In this document: piece by piece, positions 19,064 to 28,945 of the stretch
Numbering within the stretch: the stretch's first letter is position 1
Layout: every line of letters starts with the position of its first letter
NCBI GenBank assembly: GCA_963749115.1
Contig: CAVVLP010000010.1
Span: 248,001-312,000 of the forward strand
Source: SZUA-36 sp963749115
GTDB lineage: Bacteria; Pseudomonadota; Gammaproteobacteria; Xanthomonadales; SZUA-36
Direction of reading: 5' to 3'
DNA length: 64,000 nt
Notes under the pieces: model-generated
Database searches by the model: none
What the model was told of the DNA's origin: nothing
What the model saw: the letters and a program-made list of their open reading frames with translations, nothing else
Program-made: the position numbers and the translations under genes

Positions 19064-19555
19064 GTGGAAGAACAAACCGATAACGTGTTTATTAAGAATT
19101 TCAGTATCGTCCTGGTCTTGCTGATTGTGTTTACGTTCAGCATTGCTTTTCTTGCAAGGGATGTTGGCTTCAAAGATGACAGTGCCAACAACCCCAGTCG
19201 TATGACGACCACTGAAGAGCGTATTAAGCCGGTTGCCGATGTTTTCATGGGTGAAGCGGGTGCTGCCGCTATTCAGGAAGCTGCATCTTCATCGGTATCG
19301 GAAATGAAAGTTGCATTTGACGGTAGTCTTGATGCGCGAAATGATTTATGGCAGCGTGTGCGCGGTCTGTCATGCACCGGTGCAGCCGGCGCGCCGATAC
19401 CGGGCTCACCATTAATGGTAGAGCGCGCAGGAAAAGGCGTGGATATGTTGACCCAGAACGCTATCAACGGCTTGAATGCCATGCCGGCACGCGGCGGGCG
19501 TGCCGACCTGTCGGATGAGCAGGTTCGTGTGATAGTCGAATACATGATTCAGTAG
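19064..19555 (+). CDS. Cytochrome c5-like membrane-anchored cytochrome (heme site out of frame)
   Basis: About 163 residues from the GTG at 19064 (GAGGTG just upstream), with one N-terminal membrane helix (about residues 12-30) and a C-terminal c5-type domain: GAAGAPIPGSPL, GLNAMPARGG and LSDEQVRVIVEYMIQ are diagnostic. In the open frame the heme site reads as CTGAAG. The +1 frame at 19359-19373 encodes CAVCH. Undoing one extra base near 19352 and one missing base near 19377 gives VCAVCHATGAAGAP, the normal family sequence. I therefore regard it as a normal monoheme cytochrome hidden by two compensating indels. Confidence 0.75.
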   Translation: MEEQTDNVFIKNFSIVLVLLIVFTFSIAFLARDVGFKDDSANNPSRMTTTEERIKPVADVFMGEAGAAAIQEAASSSVSEMKVAFDGSLDARNDLWQRVRGLSCTGAAGAPIPGSPLMVERAGKGVDMLTQNAINGLNAMPARGGRADLSDEQVRVIVEYMIQ

Positions 19556-19560
19556 GATCT

Positions 19561-21300
19561 GTGGTGATCCGCGGAAACCATAAAACGCCGCTATATGCGG
19601 TGTTTTTTTGTGCCGTTTTAACTGCCTGCACGGCGACTCAATCACCGCCGGATACCAGTCTGGTGCAATGTCCCGGGCGGACTTCACCAATCGCCATTGT
19701 GCAGGGTGCCGGTAGCCAATCACCGATGCAGGGCCAGCAGGTTACTGTCCAGGGAATAGTTACGCTGATTCAAAACGATATGGGTCTGTACGTGGAAGAA
19801 CCCGCTTCCGATGTAGACCGTTACACCTCAAACGCAGTTTTTATTCAAAGTGACAATCCGGCGGGTGGAATCGAACCCGGCACATTGATCGCTGTAAGCG
19901 GAACCGTTACCGAGATAGGTGATGAACGTGATCCTTTAACGGCGTTAACAGACATTACCCAACTGGTTCAATGTTCATCCGGTCACACCCTGCCTTTAAC
20001 CGATGTCTCCCTGCCGCTTGACGGAGCGGGCCGTGAATCAATCGAGGGTATGCGCATCCGTATAAACGATACCCTGGTGGTCACCGATGTCTATCAATTT
20101 CAGCAGGGTAAATTCACACTCAGCGCTAACGGGTTTCAGTACGTACCCACCGAAGTGATGAAACCGGGTCCCGCTACCGCTGATCTGCTTGCGCGGAACA
20201 GGGCTTCTGCCCTACCCGTTTTGTTACCGGAAAGCATGGAGTTTCCCGCGATGCTGGTGGGTGGCACATCGGTAGATCATGTACAGGGCGTATTGGCCCA
20301 TGATGGACGGGGCAAGCGTCTTACACTGCAGTCAATCTCAAGCTTTTCCGAGCCAAATATCGCAACACCCGGGAATGCTTCCGCTGGCTCTTTGCGTGTG
20401 GTGGGTATGAACCTGCACAATTATTTTAACGGTGACGGCAAAGGGCAGGGTTTCCCCACCCCAAGAGGTGCTGAGACCTATGATGAATTTCAACAACAGC
20501 GTGCTCGCATCGGTGCCGCCATCGGTACCCTCGACCCGCATGTTCTGGCTGTGATGGAACTCGAAAACGATGGGTTCGGCCCGAATAGTGCCGCACAGGA
20601 TTTTATCCAACTGGCCAATGAAACAAGCCAACACAGCTGGGCAGCAACCCGGCCCGTTGATGACAATACCGGAAGCGACAAGATAGCCGTCGGGTTGTTT
20701 TATCGTACGGACCTGCTCAAAGCGATCGGTCCCTCACATACACTGGGTGGTCCGGAGTTCGAACGGAGTCGTCAACCCCAGGCACAGTTATTTCAGCGCC
20801 TTCCGGATGGGGAAACCCTGCTGATCGTTATCAACCACCTCAAGTCCAAGGGTTCCTGCCCCGAGTCCGGTAAAGATGCCAACCAGCGGGATGGCCAGGG
20901 ATGCTGGAACGCCATACGGCGGTCATCCGCAGAGAAAATGTCGGCCTGGGCCAAAGAGGTTGCCGTATCCGCGGGAACCAGCAACATCCTGATCCTGGGT
21001 GATATGAACGCCTATCGGAATGAGGACCCGATCGGTGCAATCCGGGACGCCGGGTTCACGGAGTTAATGGAGAGAGACCGGCAGGCAACCTATAGTTTTG
21101 TTTATTCCGGTCAGCGCGGTACGCTGGATTACGCGTTTACCTCTGATGCCTTGCTTGAAAACGTGCTGCAGGCCTACATCTGGCACGTCAATGCTGCCTT
21201 CCCGGCGAAAATGGAATTACCGAAACCGTGGCTGAGATTTTCAGATCATGACCCGGTGGTCGTCGAATTGCGCATACGCCAATCTAAAACCTCGGATTGA
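19561..21300 (+). CDS. ExeM/NucH-family extracellular endonuclease, lipoprotein
   Basis: 579 residues with a lipobox (LTAC near residue 23), so probably lipid-anchored. An OB-fold-like N-terminal part (about 40-140) is followed by an endonuclease/exonuclease/phosphatase domain from about residue 280. Catalytic signatures are VMELEND, INHLKSKGSC, ILGDMNAY, TLDYAFTS and FSDHDPVVVE. Such enzymes degrade extracellular DNA and can release phosphate or modify biofilm. It begins with GTG six bases after the cytochrome stop, so the two may be co-transcribed. The last 55 bases overlap the convergent acpH gene. Confidence 0.85.
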   Translation: MVIRGNHKTPLYAVFFCAVLTACTATQSPPDTSLVQCPGRTSPIAIVQGAGSQSPMQGQQVTVQGIVTLIQNDMGLYVEEPASDVDRYTSNAVFIQSDNPAGGIEPGTLIAVSGTVTEIGDERDPLTALTDITQLVQCSSGHTLPLTDVSLPLDGAGRESIEGMRIRINDTLVVTDVYQFQQGKFTLSANGFQYVPTEVMKPGPATADLLARNRASALPVLLPESMEFPAMLVGGTSVDHVQGVLAHDGRGKRLTLQSISSFSEPNIATPGNASAGSLRVVGMNLHNYFNGDGKGQGFPTPRGAETYDEFQQQRARIGAAIGTLDPHVLAVMELENDGFGPNSAAQDFIQLANETSQHSWAATRPVDDNTGSDKIAVGLFYRTDLLKAIGPSHTLGGPEFERSRQPQAQLFQRLPDGETLLIVINHLKSKGSCPESGKDANQRDGQGCWNAIRRSSAEKMSAWAKEVAVSAGTSNILILGDMNAYRNEDPIGAIRDAGFTELMERDRQATYSFVYSGQRGTLDYAFTSDALLENVLQAYIWHVNAAFPAKMELPKPWLRFSDHDPVVVELRIRQSKTSD

Positions 21301-21851
21301 ATCTGCGGAAAGAATTGCCGGAATGACGATTTGAATTCCGGTGCAAGTTCCGGCCATATTTCGGATACACGATGTAAAGGGTTGGGCCGCGACAGGCGTT
21401 TGCCGATACCGGCCAGGGCATGTAAAACAACATCTAATTCCCGATATGCGCTAAATAGTCCGTGCCTGTCCGCATATTCCATGAAGCTGGTCAGCTTCTC
21501 CGGTACCCATTCGGCATGTTCGCGCAATAAATCACGCGCCTCAAGATCAAATCTCTCCAGGCTGCCGGGCATATAGCGCCACCAGTTAACAGCCAGTTCA
21601 TGATCAAATGCAAGGTCAATAATAATACCGGCATAGCGACGGAATTCCCGGGGAAACAATGGTCGCAACTGTTTTATGACCGGTGATCGATCTGTGCACT
21701 TGTCAATATAACGATGTAAAACAATACCTTGCCTGACCGACTCGGGATAAGCGCGTAACGCGCGTCGACCACGAACAAAATCACCAATCAATCCACCCAG
21801 CATCAATCCGGAATCACCATTGGCCAGGCATAAGTGGGCGAGAAAATTCAT
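21246..21851 (-). CDS. acpH: Acyl carrier protein phosphodiesterase (AcpH family)
   Basis: 201 residues of the DUF479/AcpH family, which removes the phosphopantetheine arm from acyl carrier protein. Diagnostic parts are MNFLAHLCLA, GGLIGDFVRG, GIVLHRYIDKCTD and the FDHELAVNWW segment, which supply the His and Asp residues of the HD-like active site. Length matches the family. It is convergent with the nuclease gene and overlaps it by 55 bp, with no room for a terminator. Confidence 0.85.
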   Translation of the reverse strand: MNFLAHLCLANGDSGLMLGGLIGDFVRGRRALRAYPESVRQGIVLHRYIDKCTDRSPVIKQLRPLFPREFRRYAGIIIDLAFDHELAVNWWRYMPGSLERFDLEARDLLREHAEWVPEKLTSFMEYADRHGLFSAYRELDVVLHALAGIGKRLSRPNPLHRVSEIWPELAPEFKSSFRQFFPQIQSEVLDWRMRNSTTTGS

Positions 21852-21914
21852 GTATTCAGCCTACCATAGAGTCCTTCTTCAGACTGCGGTATGATGCACT
21901 AATTCCGACCAAGG

Positions 21915-22616
21915 ATGAAACAGCCCATGGTGGAGTCTCAGGACACCAAAGTAACTGACGAATTCCCGACTTCGCGGCAAGAGTTTTTTCTGCGTGGGCC
22001 GGCAGGCAAGCTGGAATGTGTTGCCGATGTTCCCGATGCGGCCGATGAACGTCCCGCGACCATCGTCATCTGTCACCCGCACACGCTGCATGGCGGCTCC
22101 ATGCACAACAAGGTTGTTACTATCATGGAACGCGCCATGCGGGAACTTGGTCTGCGTACCATCCGCTTCAACTTTCGTGGTGCCGGTGAGAGTGAAGGCG
22201 AGCACGATGAAGGTTACGGTGAAACCGATGACCTGTTTGCCGTCACCGAGTGGGTACGCCGGACCCGGCCGCATGATGAGTTATGGCTGGGCGGGTTTTC
22301 CTTCGGCTCTTACATAACGATGCGTGCGGCACAAAACCTGAAACTGGGACAGTTAATTACCATCGCCCCACCCGTCGACCGCTATGAGTTCTCAACCGTA
22401 CAACACCCCAACTGCCCGTGGCTGGTTGTCCAGGGAGATGAAGACGAGGTGGTTGCCCTGGAAGACGTCAAGTGCTGGATTGAAGACCTCGATCCCCCAC
22501 CTGATTTCCTGGTGATGGAAATGGCCGGGCATTTCTTCCATCGGCGTTTGATGGACTTGCGTGGCTTGCTTAAAAACGGCGTGGGTCCGAACCTGCCGGA
22601 TAAAGTGTCGCCTTAG
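21915..22616 (+). CDS. Alpha/beta hydrolase, probable serine esterase
   Basis: 233 residues of the small alpha/beta hydrolase group found beside housekeeping genes in proteobacteria. It shows CHPHTLHGGSMHNKVV (oxyanion region), NFRGAGESEG, the nucleophile elbow GGFSFGSY, QGDEDEVV with the acid residue and GHFFHRR with the catalytic His. The substrate is unknown. The start at 21915 gives a short N-terminal extension; MVESQD three codons later is possible. It lies 13 bases before zapE on the same strand. Confidence 0.8.
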   Translation: MKQPMVESQDTKVTDEFPTSRQEFFLRGPAGKLECVADVPDAADERPATIVICHPHTLHGGSMHNKVVTIMERAMRELGLRTIRFNFRGAGESEGEHDEGYGETDDLFAVTEWVRRTRPHDELWLGGFSFGSYITMRAAQNLKLGQLITIAPPVDRYEFSTVQHPNCPWLVVQGDEDEVVALEDVKCWIEDLDPPPDFLVMEMAGHFFHRRLMDLRGLLKNGVGPNLPDKVSP

Positions 22617-22629
22617 CAGCATTTAGAAC

Positions 22630-23712
22630 TTGCACCGCAGACCCCTGGCAATCTATCAAAAACTGGTCACCGACGGTGGCTACAAGGCCGATCCGGCGCA
22701 ACGCAAAGCCGTCGAGGAACTGGATCGAATCTGGCTGGAGCTGAACGCCCATCCGGTTTCCGGCTGGTGGGCAAAATTTCGTGGAAAAAAACGAAAACCG
22801 GTCACCGGTCTGTACCTGTGGGGAGGGGTCGGACGCGGTAAAACCTGGCTGATGGACCTGTTCTTCGATAGCCTGCCCGGAAAGGACAAACTTCGTATCC
22901 ATTTCCACCGTTTCATGGCACGGGTGCACACTGCCCTCAAGTCCAAGCAGTCCACCCGCGACCCGCTGGCTGAAATCGCCCGCGAATGGGCAGCACAATA
23001 CCGCGTGTTGTGTTTTGATGAGTTTTTTGTTTCGGATATTGCCGATGCCATGTTGCTGGGTGGCTTACTGCAAGCCCTGTTTGCGGAGGGCGTGACCCTG
23101 GTCGCGACCTCGAATGTCGCGCCCGATGACCTCTACCGGGACGGCCTGCAGCGGGCCAAGTTTCTACCGGCGATCGAAGCCTTGAAAAACCACAGCCTCA
23201 GCGTGCATGTCGATGGCCCACGGGATTTCCGTCTGCGTTTACTGCAACGGTCTGAAATATTCCTGCAACCGCTGAATGAACATGCTGAAACCAGTCTTGG
23301 CAAGGCATTTGCAGACATGTCAGCAGGCTGCTCGCTGGATGCACATCTTGAAATCAACGGTCGAGTATTGAATGCCCGGCAGCGAAGTGACGGTATCATC
23401 TGGTTTGATTTCAGGGAACTTTGCGAGCAGCCCACAAGCACCGCCGACTACATCGAAATAGCACGCGCCTTCAATACCGTGTTGTTATCCGGCGTACCCT
23501 CGATGGGTGAACACAATGCCGATGCCACGCGACGGTTTATCAATCTTATCGACGAATTCTACGACCGCAATGTGAAGATGCTGATCTCGGCCGCGACACC
23601 CATCGACGATCTCTATAGTGGAAAACGACTGCAATTCGAGTTCCAACGCACCGCCAGCCGCCTGACCGAAATGCAAAGCAACGAATACCTGGCGACACCA
23701 CACCTGCCTTGA
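22630..23712 (+). CDS. zapE: Cell division protein ZapE (AFG1-like ATPase)
   Basis: 360 residues of the AFG1/ZapE P-loop ATPase family, which acts on FtsZ rings and on inner-membrane protein turnover. It has the Walker A motif GGVGRGKT (about residue 60), the Walker B motif VLCFDEF, the sensor region LVATSN and the family phrases FHRFMARVH and RRFINLIDEFYDRNVK. It begins with TTG in the given frame; no ATG or strong ribosome site is obvious, so the exact start is uncertain by a few codons. Confidence 0.9.
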   Translation: MHRRPLAIYQKLVTDGGYKADPAQRKAVEELDRIWLELNAHPVSGWWAKFRGKKRKPVTGLYLWGGVGRGKTWLMDLFFDSLPGKDKLRIHFHRFMARVHTALKSKQSTRDPLAEIAREWAAQYRVLCFDEFFVSDIADAMLLGGLLQALFAEGVTLVATSNVAPDDLYRDGLQRAKFLPAIEALKNHSLSVHVDGPRDFRLRLLQRSEIFLQPLNEHAETSLGKAFADMSAGCSLDAHLEINGRVLNARQRSDGIIWFDFRELCEQPTSTADYIEIARAFNTVLLSGVPSMGEHNADATRRFINLIDEFYDRNVKMLISAATPIDDLYSGKRLQFEFQRTASRLTEMQSNEYLATPHLP

Positions 23713-23779
23713 TCACGATTTCAGGATTTATCTGTCAAAACTGGCCAACAAGACTGTAAAGATCAGAAATTAACGTGTG

Positions 23780-25593
23780 CTAATTACACTCATAATCACC
23801 ATCGTCCAGAACACGGCATTGCGGTGGATGACCGTATTCCTGCCAGTAGTCTCTCAGATGGGTGTTCACATATTCCTTAAATGCCGGTGTTTTGCGGAAA
23901 TACGCCGCATCAGGGTGCCACATCAATCCTGCATTTTGACGGTTAAAAAACACTCATCCTGTCTCAATGCAATTGCAATATTGTCCATATCACACACGTC
24001 AATATTATATGTCGCGGCCCATTGATTGAATCGCTCTACACGCGCCGCATGGTCTTCAAGTGGATTTTCAATCGCATCAATCCAGTCCTTTACCGGGCCA
24101 TACTTATAGTCCGCCAGGTCAAGGGCGGCCAATCAGCAAAGCCATATTGCGCTGCCCGGTATGTACGTAGTAGGAAACGAATTGATCTTCAAGCGCGTGA
24201 AAATTAAATTGAAATGTTCTTTCAAACTGCGTGATGGCCTGCCTCAATCTGACCTTGATACAACAGGCTTGAGGCCAGGTACTGGCTACAAAGCAGGTAC
24301 CCGGGATCGAGCTTAAGACACTGTTCGAAATCTGCTAACGACTGTTCGATGTAGCCCATCTCCTTGAATAGTAATTCCACGCCAAAGCCAGGCTGTTGCA
24401 TTCTTGGGGTTGTTCTTTATCGCAATATCAAGGTTTTTGATCGCACCGATATAACCTTCACCGGTGACTTGATGCTTCATACCTATGACGGCATATGCCA
24501 TAGACAGATCAGGATCTATCTCCAGTGCCCGACGTGCTGCAGCAAGTGCAAGTGAATCGTGGTCAACGCCATCGCCACGGTTCCATGAAGTTGCTACCGA
24601 GCGAACTGCGGCAAGCGCTTCCCAGGCGCGTGCAAACTGCGGATCCATGCTGGTAGCCTTTTCCAGCAACTGCCAACTGGTGGGAAGATTCTCACGGGCA
24701 ATAAACAATTCCCTGGCTTTAAGGTAAAGGTCGTAGGCATCCAGGTTGCTGGTGGCGCTATCGACACTGACCGCTTCAAGCCCAATACCCAGCTCGGTGG
24801 TCAAGGCCGAAACGATCGCATTGGCGATCTCATCCTGTATCTGGAAAATATCGTCCATATCCCGGTCGTAGGAGTCTGCCCACAATTGGCGGTCGTTGCT
24901 GGTATCAACCAACTGGGCGGTGATACGCAAACGATCACCCACTTTGCGCACACTGCCTTCGAGGATATTGGCGACCCGCAGTGCCCTGGCTATTTGACGG
25001 ATATTCCTGCTATCGTTTTTGTAGGCAAACGATGAGGTACGCGAAGCGACAACCAGACCATCAACATGGGTCAGCACGTTGAGTAACTCTTCCGACAGGC
25101 CATCCGAGAAATAATCCTGGTTGGCCTCCGCGCTCATGTTGGTGAAAGGCAGCACCGCGATGGAGTTTTCAACGATAACCACCGGTTCTTCCACTTCGGG
25201 TTCAGCTACAGCCTGGGTTGCTTTCACGGCGGTTTCCGAGCCTTCCGGCACGGGCATATACCGATTCAGCGCCACCATGCCCACAACGACCGCCAGCAGC
25301 GCCATCGTGATGTAATCCAACCTGTCGCCACTGGTGCGGGTCAGGGTTGGAACTTTCAGCAGATCGGACTCCTTCCTGAGCCCGTCCGTTGTCCATGCGA
25401 AGGTCCAGGTAAGGAAAAGCACGATGGGCAAACCCGAAATCACAAAGGTGATCACAACCCCCATCACCCAGGGTGGTGCACCGTAGTTCGTTGCGATGAT
25501 GTCTCCAATCTGGATAAGCACCCAGGAAGCAACAATGTAGGCCATTCCGATACGGAATACATTGCGGCGCTTCATCTCTCCTAGAAATTTCAT
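23780..25593 (-). CDS. Membrane protein with FlgO-like and TPR domains (four frameshifts near the 3' end)
   Basis: The main frame (24313-25593, 426 residues) starts MKFLGEMKRRNVFRIGMAYI, has three membrane helices and a FlgO/TolB-like domain (NSIAVLPFTNMSAEANQDYF to ADSYDRD), then TPR-like repeats. It then breaks at about 24370, but the same protein continues in neighbouring frames: LLFKEMGYIEQSLADFEQC, then TQFERTFQFNFHALEDQFVS, then AALDLADYKYGPVKDWIDAI (23923-24132), then a closing stretch with YWQEYGHPPQC to a TAG at 23780. That end is typical of the family, so about 600 residues were present. Related to the next gene. Role unknown; such proteins often occur in sets next to transporters or regulators. 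Confidence 0.7.
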
Positions 25594-25624
25594 TGGAACC
25601 TCACTGCTTTTTTCAAGCGGATAC

Positions 25625-27709
25625 CTATCGGTTTCGCTCTATCATAGCGATAAACTCAGGATCATCGCGAATGGCATCAAAGGCCGGATCCAGATCGACC
25701 GTGTATACCGAGGTGGCACTTGGCGGTTTCAGAACCGGTTCAAGCATATCAATCGCCTCGGGCGCCATGCCGGCAATCGCATATATCTGTGCATGGGTGA
25801 ACCTGGTTTCAAACGCTGCAACTTCGTCCGCGGGGACCGATGCTATCGATTTCTGCACCAGGGCCCTGACCTCGTCCCCATCGGCACCCTGGAGGGCGCG
25901 GACCCTTGCCTCGGCAAGATCAACTCGATGGTCCTCACCCAGTTCCGTACGCAAACCTTTTAACCGAAACAAGGCCGCCCCGGCTGCTTGCCTGGCCTCA
26001 TCTGCATTACCCATAAAATGCAGGTTCTGCGCTGCCCAGTCCTCCCTGAGAGTGATCAGACCGTACTGAATTTCCAGATCATTGGGAAGGTTTCGTGCGG
26101 CCGCCAATGCATCCTCAAATCGTCGCGCCAAAATGCTTACCAGCATGTATGTTTCAAAATAATCATAGTCATCACCATGCTGTGCGCCGATCGTCAATTT
26201 CACGGCAGTATCTGTATCACCCCTTTCCTGCAGCGCAATTCGCGCTTCGGTCGTTTTACCCCAAAAGCTGTCGGGATCAATCACACGCGCCTGTTTAACC
26301 GCACTTTTCGCTTCTTCATAACGGTGCAGGTACATGAGTGTGATTGCATATTCGTGCCAGTTGAAGTGGACACGCGGGTTCAATTTGAGTGCCTGTTGCA
26401 TGGATTTCACGGCCTGGTCCCACAGACCTGCCCGGCGTGAAACCCAGCCGCGCCACATATAGGCCTCATCGTTACCGGGCATCATCTCGATCGCCTTGTC
26501 GAGCTTGTATAAAGCACGCTCATAATCCAGCGCACCCCAATACCAGTAAAACCCTTCGGCCATATAGAGCTCGGCAAAGTCCGGATCGATAGCGCGGGCT
26601 TTTTCAATCGCCTCAAAGGCCAGGTCACGGTCAGCCGGGTTGCCGCCGTAGACCCAATAGTTGGTCATATGTGCCCGCGCCAGTCCTATCCAGGCGTACT
26701 TGAAGTTGGGGTCTAGTGCCAGTGATTCCTTGAACAGGTCAATGGCCGTCCGGTAATCCCCCATGGTTTCATTCTGGGCAAAGCGTCGGGCCTGCAGGTA
26801 TAAATCATAGGCTGCAACATTTTCCGTGGGTACATCGGCCACATCGGCCAGTTCGGAGTCTGTAAGTGTTGCCTTTAATGCGCCCGCAATCGCCTTTGCA
26901 ATCTCGGACTGGATATCAAACAGGTTGTTGGTGGTCAGCTCCCTATCGTAAATCTCGGCCCACAGGTGTTCGTCGGTATAAGCGTCGATTAGCTGCACGT
27001 TGATACGTACCCGGTCCCCGGCACGTTGCACGGAGCCTTCCATCACGTTGGCAACACTCAGTTCCTGCGCGATCTGGCGCAGGTTCTTGGTGGTATCGCG
27101 ATACTCCATGACCGAGGTGCGTGAGATCACGCTGAAGGCATCGATCCTGGACAACTGGGTCAGCAGGTCATCGTGGATGCCATCGGTGAAGTAGATATCC
27201 TCGGCATCGGCACTGCGGTTGGCAAAAGGCAGTACTGCGATGGAGTTTTTATCGATATCCAGAGCTTCAAGATCGATTACCGGTTCAATAACCTCAACCA
27301 CCGGTTCCTCGATTAAATCTGATTCCCTGGCCGCTTCCTTTGCCGATTCGACTTCCGCGGTTTTCTGCTCAAACCGCGACTCCCAGATAAAATAGCCCAG
27401 CGACAAACCTAGCGACACGATAATGACATAGTTCAGCTTACGACCGGTTTTGGGTGTAATGGACTCTGTTCGTGCGACCTCACTTTCAAGCTTGATACCT
27501 TCCGGTGTCAACTCAAATGCCCAGGCAATTATCAGCGCCGGTACAAAACCAACGACCAGCATCAACAGGATCAGTTTCGGTGCCCAATCTGGCAAGCCCA
27601 GTATCTGTGTAAGCACATCGGCGAGTTGTAATAGAACCCAGGTCGATACCGCGTAAGCGATAGCCACCTTGAAGACATTTCGACGTTTCAGTTCTTTGAG
27701 TAATGACAA
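25625..27709 (-). CDS. Membrane protein with FlgO-like and TPR domains
   Basis: 694 intact residues, a paralogue of the previous gene. The N-terminus (MSLLKELKRRNVFKVAIAYA) leads into three membrane helices up to about residue 110. The FlgO/TolB-like domain follows (NSIAVLPFANRSADAEDIYF to WAEIYDREL, about 155-270), and then eight or more TPR-like repeats occupy the rest. In cyclase homologues the same N-terminal part is replaced by a catalytic or DNA-binding domain; none is present here. The two paralogues lie head to tail 31 bp apart, which suggests a local duplication. Confidence 0.8.
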   Translation of the reverse strand: MSLLKELKRRNVFKVAIAYAVSTWVLLQLADVLTQILGLPDWAPKLILLMLVVGFVPALIIAWAFELTPEGIKLESEVARTESITPKTGRKLNYVIIVSLGLSLGYFIWESRFEQKTAEVESAKEAARESDLIEEPVVEVIEPVIDLEALDIDKNSIAVLPFANRSADAEDIYFTDGIHDDLLTQLSRIDAFSVISRTSVMEYRDTTKNLRQIAQELSVANVMEGSVQRAGDRVRINVQLIDAYTDEHLWAEIYDRELTTNNLFDIQSEIAKAIAGALKATLTDSELADVADVPTENVAAYDLYLQARRFAQNETMGDYRTAIDLFKESLALDPNFKYAWIGLARAHMTNYWVYGGNPADRDLAFEAIEKARAIDPDFAELYMAEGFYWYWGALDYERALYKLDKAIEMMPGNDEAYMWRGWVSRRAGLWDQAVKSMQQALKLNPRVHFNWHEYAITLMYLHRYEEAKSAVKQARVIDPDSFWGKTTEARIALQERGDTDTAVKLTIGAQHGDDYDYFETYMLVSILARRFEDALAAARNLPNDLEIQYGLITLREDWAAQNLHFMGNADEARQAAGAALFRLKGLRTELGEDHRVDLAEARVRALQGADGDEVRALVQKSIASVPADEVAAFETRFTHAQIYAIAGMAPEAIDMLEPVLKPPSATSVYTVDLDPAFDAIRDDPEFIAMIERNR

Positions 27710-27832
27710 ATGCTGGTTTCTTTTTTTGTGTAATTCTTATTAAGCATAGTTGCTTCGCCGACAAATACCAAAACTTCTTTACCCAACGAGCTTATCAGAT
27801 AGTACAAAGACCAGCTTATCAAGGCCGTATTT

Positions 27833-28942
27833 TCAGTCGGCGCCCAAACGGGAAACAACCTCATTTGCGATCGCGAGACAGGCAGTAAGACCCGGACTCT
27901 CAATACCAAAGAGCTGTACAAGACCCTTCATACCATGGCTTTCGGGGCCTTCTATTTTGAAATCCTCTACAGGATCACCAGGACCCGAAATCCTGGGACG
28001 GACACCCACATAACCCGGTTGCATACGGTTCATTTCCAGTCCGGGATAGTAATCACGAATACTGCTTTCAAAATGATGCCTGCGGGATTCTTCCAAGCCA
28101 AAGGTGTAATCAAGATGATCGCGCCACTCTACATCCGGCCCGAATTTCAATTGCCCACCCAGGTCCAGGGTGCCATGCACACCCAGGCTGCCGGCACCTG
28201 CGACCGGGTAAATCAAATGCCTGAACGGGGAATTTCCCTGGTAGCTGAAGTAATGGCCCGCCGGATAATAACTGACCGGCAGATGATCCATTCCCGAGCT
28301 CTTCGCGAGCCCGATGGCGCCGTGACCGGCCGCATTGATCAATATCCGCGATTGCAGTTTCATCGAAGTCCCGCCGGTCTCGATATCAATATCAAAACCA
28401 TTGGAAACGGGGTGGAACTCCCGTACTGTACTTCTAAGGGCAAGTGTTCCACCTGCACTCTCAAAATCGCCCAGCAAACTCAGCATCAAACCGTGAGAAT
28501 CCACAATTCCCGTTGAGGGTGACCACAGCGCTGCCACGCCCCGGACATCGGGTTCCAGGTATCTGAGCCTGTCTTGTGAAATCAACTCGAGGTCATCAAC
28601 GCCATTGACCCGGCCTTGCGCAAGGTAAGTATCTAGCAAGCCAAGCTGCTCGCTATTCGTTGCAACAATCAGTTTGCCGAGCTTTTGAAAATTAACACCA
28701 CGTTGACGGCAATAGTCATAGAGCAGCGCATTTCCGTTTACGCAGGTTCGCGCCTTGAGGCTGTTGGTTGGATAATAAATCCCCGCGTGTATAACCTCGG
28801 AATTTCTGCTCGAGGTATGCGTGCCAAAGGCGTTCTCCGCTTCAAGGACAACAACCTCGTAGCCTTCAAGCGCCAATGCCCGTGCGATGGCAAGCCCGAT
28901 GACACCAGCACCCACCACCACACATTCGACATTGTCGGTCAT
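27833..28942 (-). CDS. FAD-dependent oxidoreductase, L-2-hydroxyglutarate dehydrogenase (LhgO) family
   Basis: 369 residues. The dinucleotide-binding motif VVGAGVIGLAIARA is at the N-terminus, followed by the LhgO phrase SSRNSEVIHAGIYYP, a substrate domain with YYPAGHYFSY, and the C-terminal GIESPGLTACLAIANEV that closes the FAD site. Family members oxidise L-2-hydroxyglutarate or related 2-hydroxy acids and feed electrons to quinone. It lies three bases after the M20 peptidase gene, in one probable operon. Confidence 0.85.
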   Translation of the reverse strand: MTDNVECVVVGAGVIGLAIARALALEGYEVVVLEAENAFGTHTSSRNSEVIHAGIYYPTNSLKARTCVNGNALLYDYCRQRGVNFQKLGKLIVATNSEQLGLLDTYLAQGRVNGVDDLELISQDRLRYLEPDVRGVAALWSPSTGIVDSHGLMLSLLGDFESAGGTLALRSTVREFHPVSNGFDIDIETGGTSMKLQSRILINAAGHGAIGLAKSSGMDHLPVSYYPAGHYFSYQGNSPFRHLIYPVAGAGSLGVHGTLDLGGQLKFGPDVEWRDHLDYTFGLEESRRHHFESSIRDYYPGLEMNRMQPGYVGVRPRISGPGDPVEDFKIEGPESHGMKGLVQLFGIESPGLTACLAIANEVVSRLGAD

Positions 28943-28945
28943 GTT

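Noticed and set aside
23777..24207. Plus-strand frames at 23777-24025 and 24022-24207
   Set aside because: They are antisense to the frameshifted end of the FlgO/TPR gene, which gives coherent protein sequence on the minus strand.
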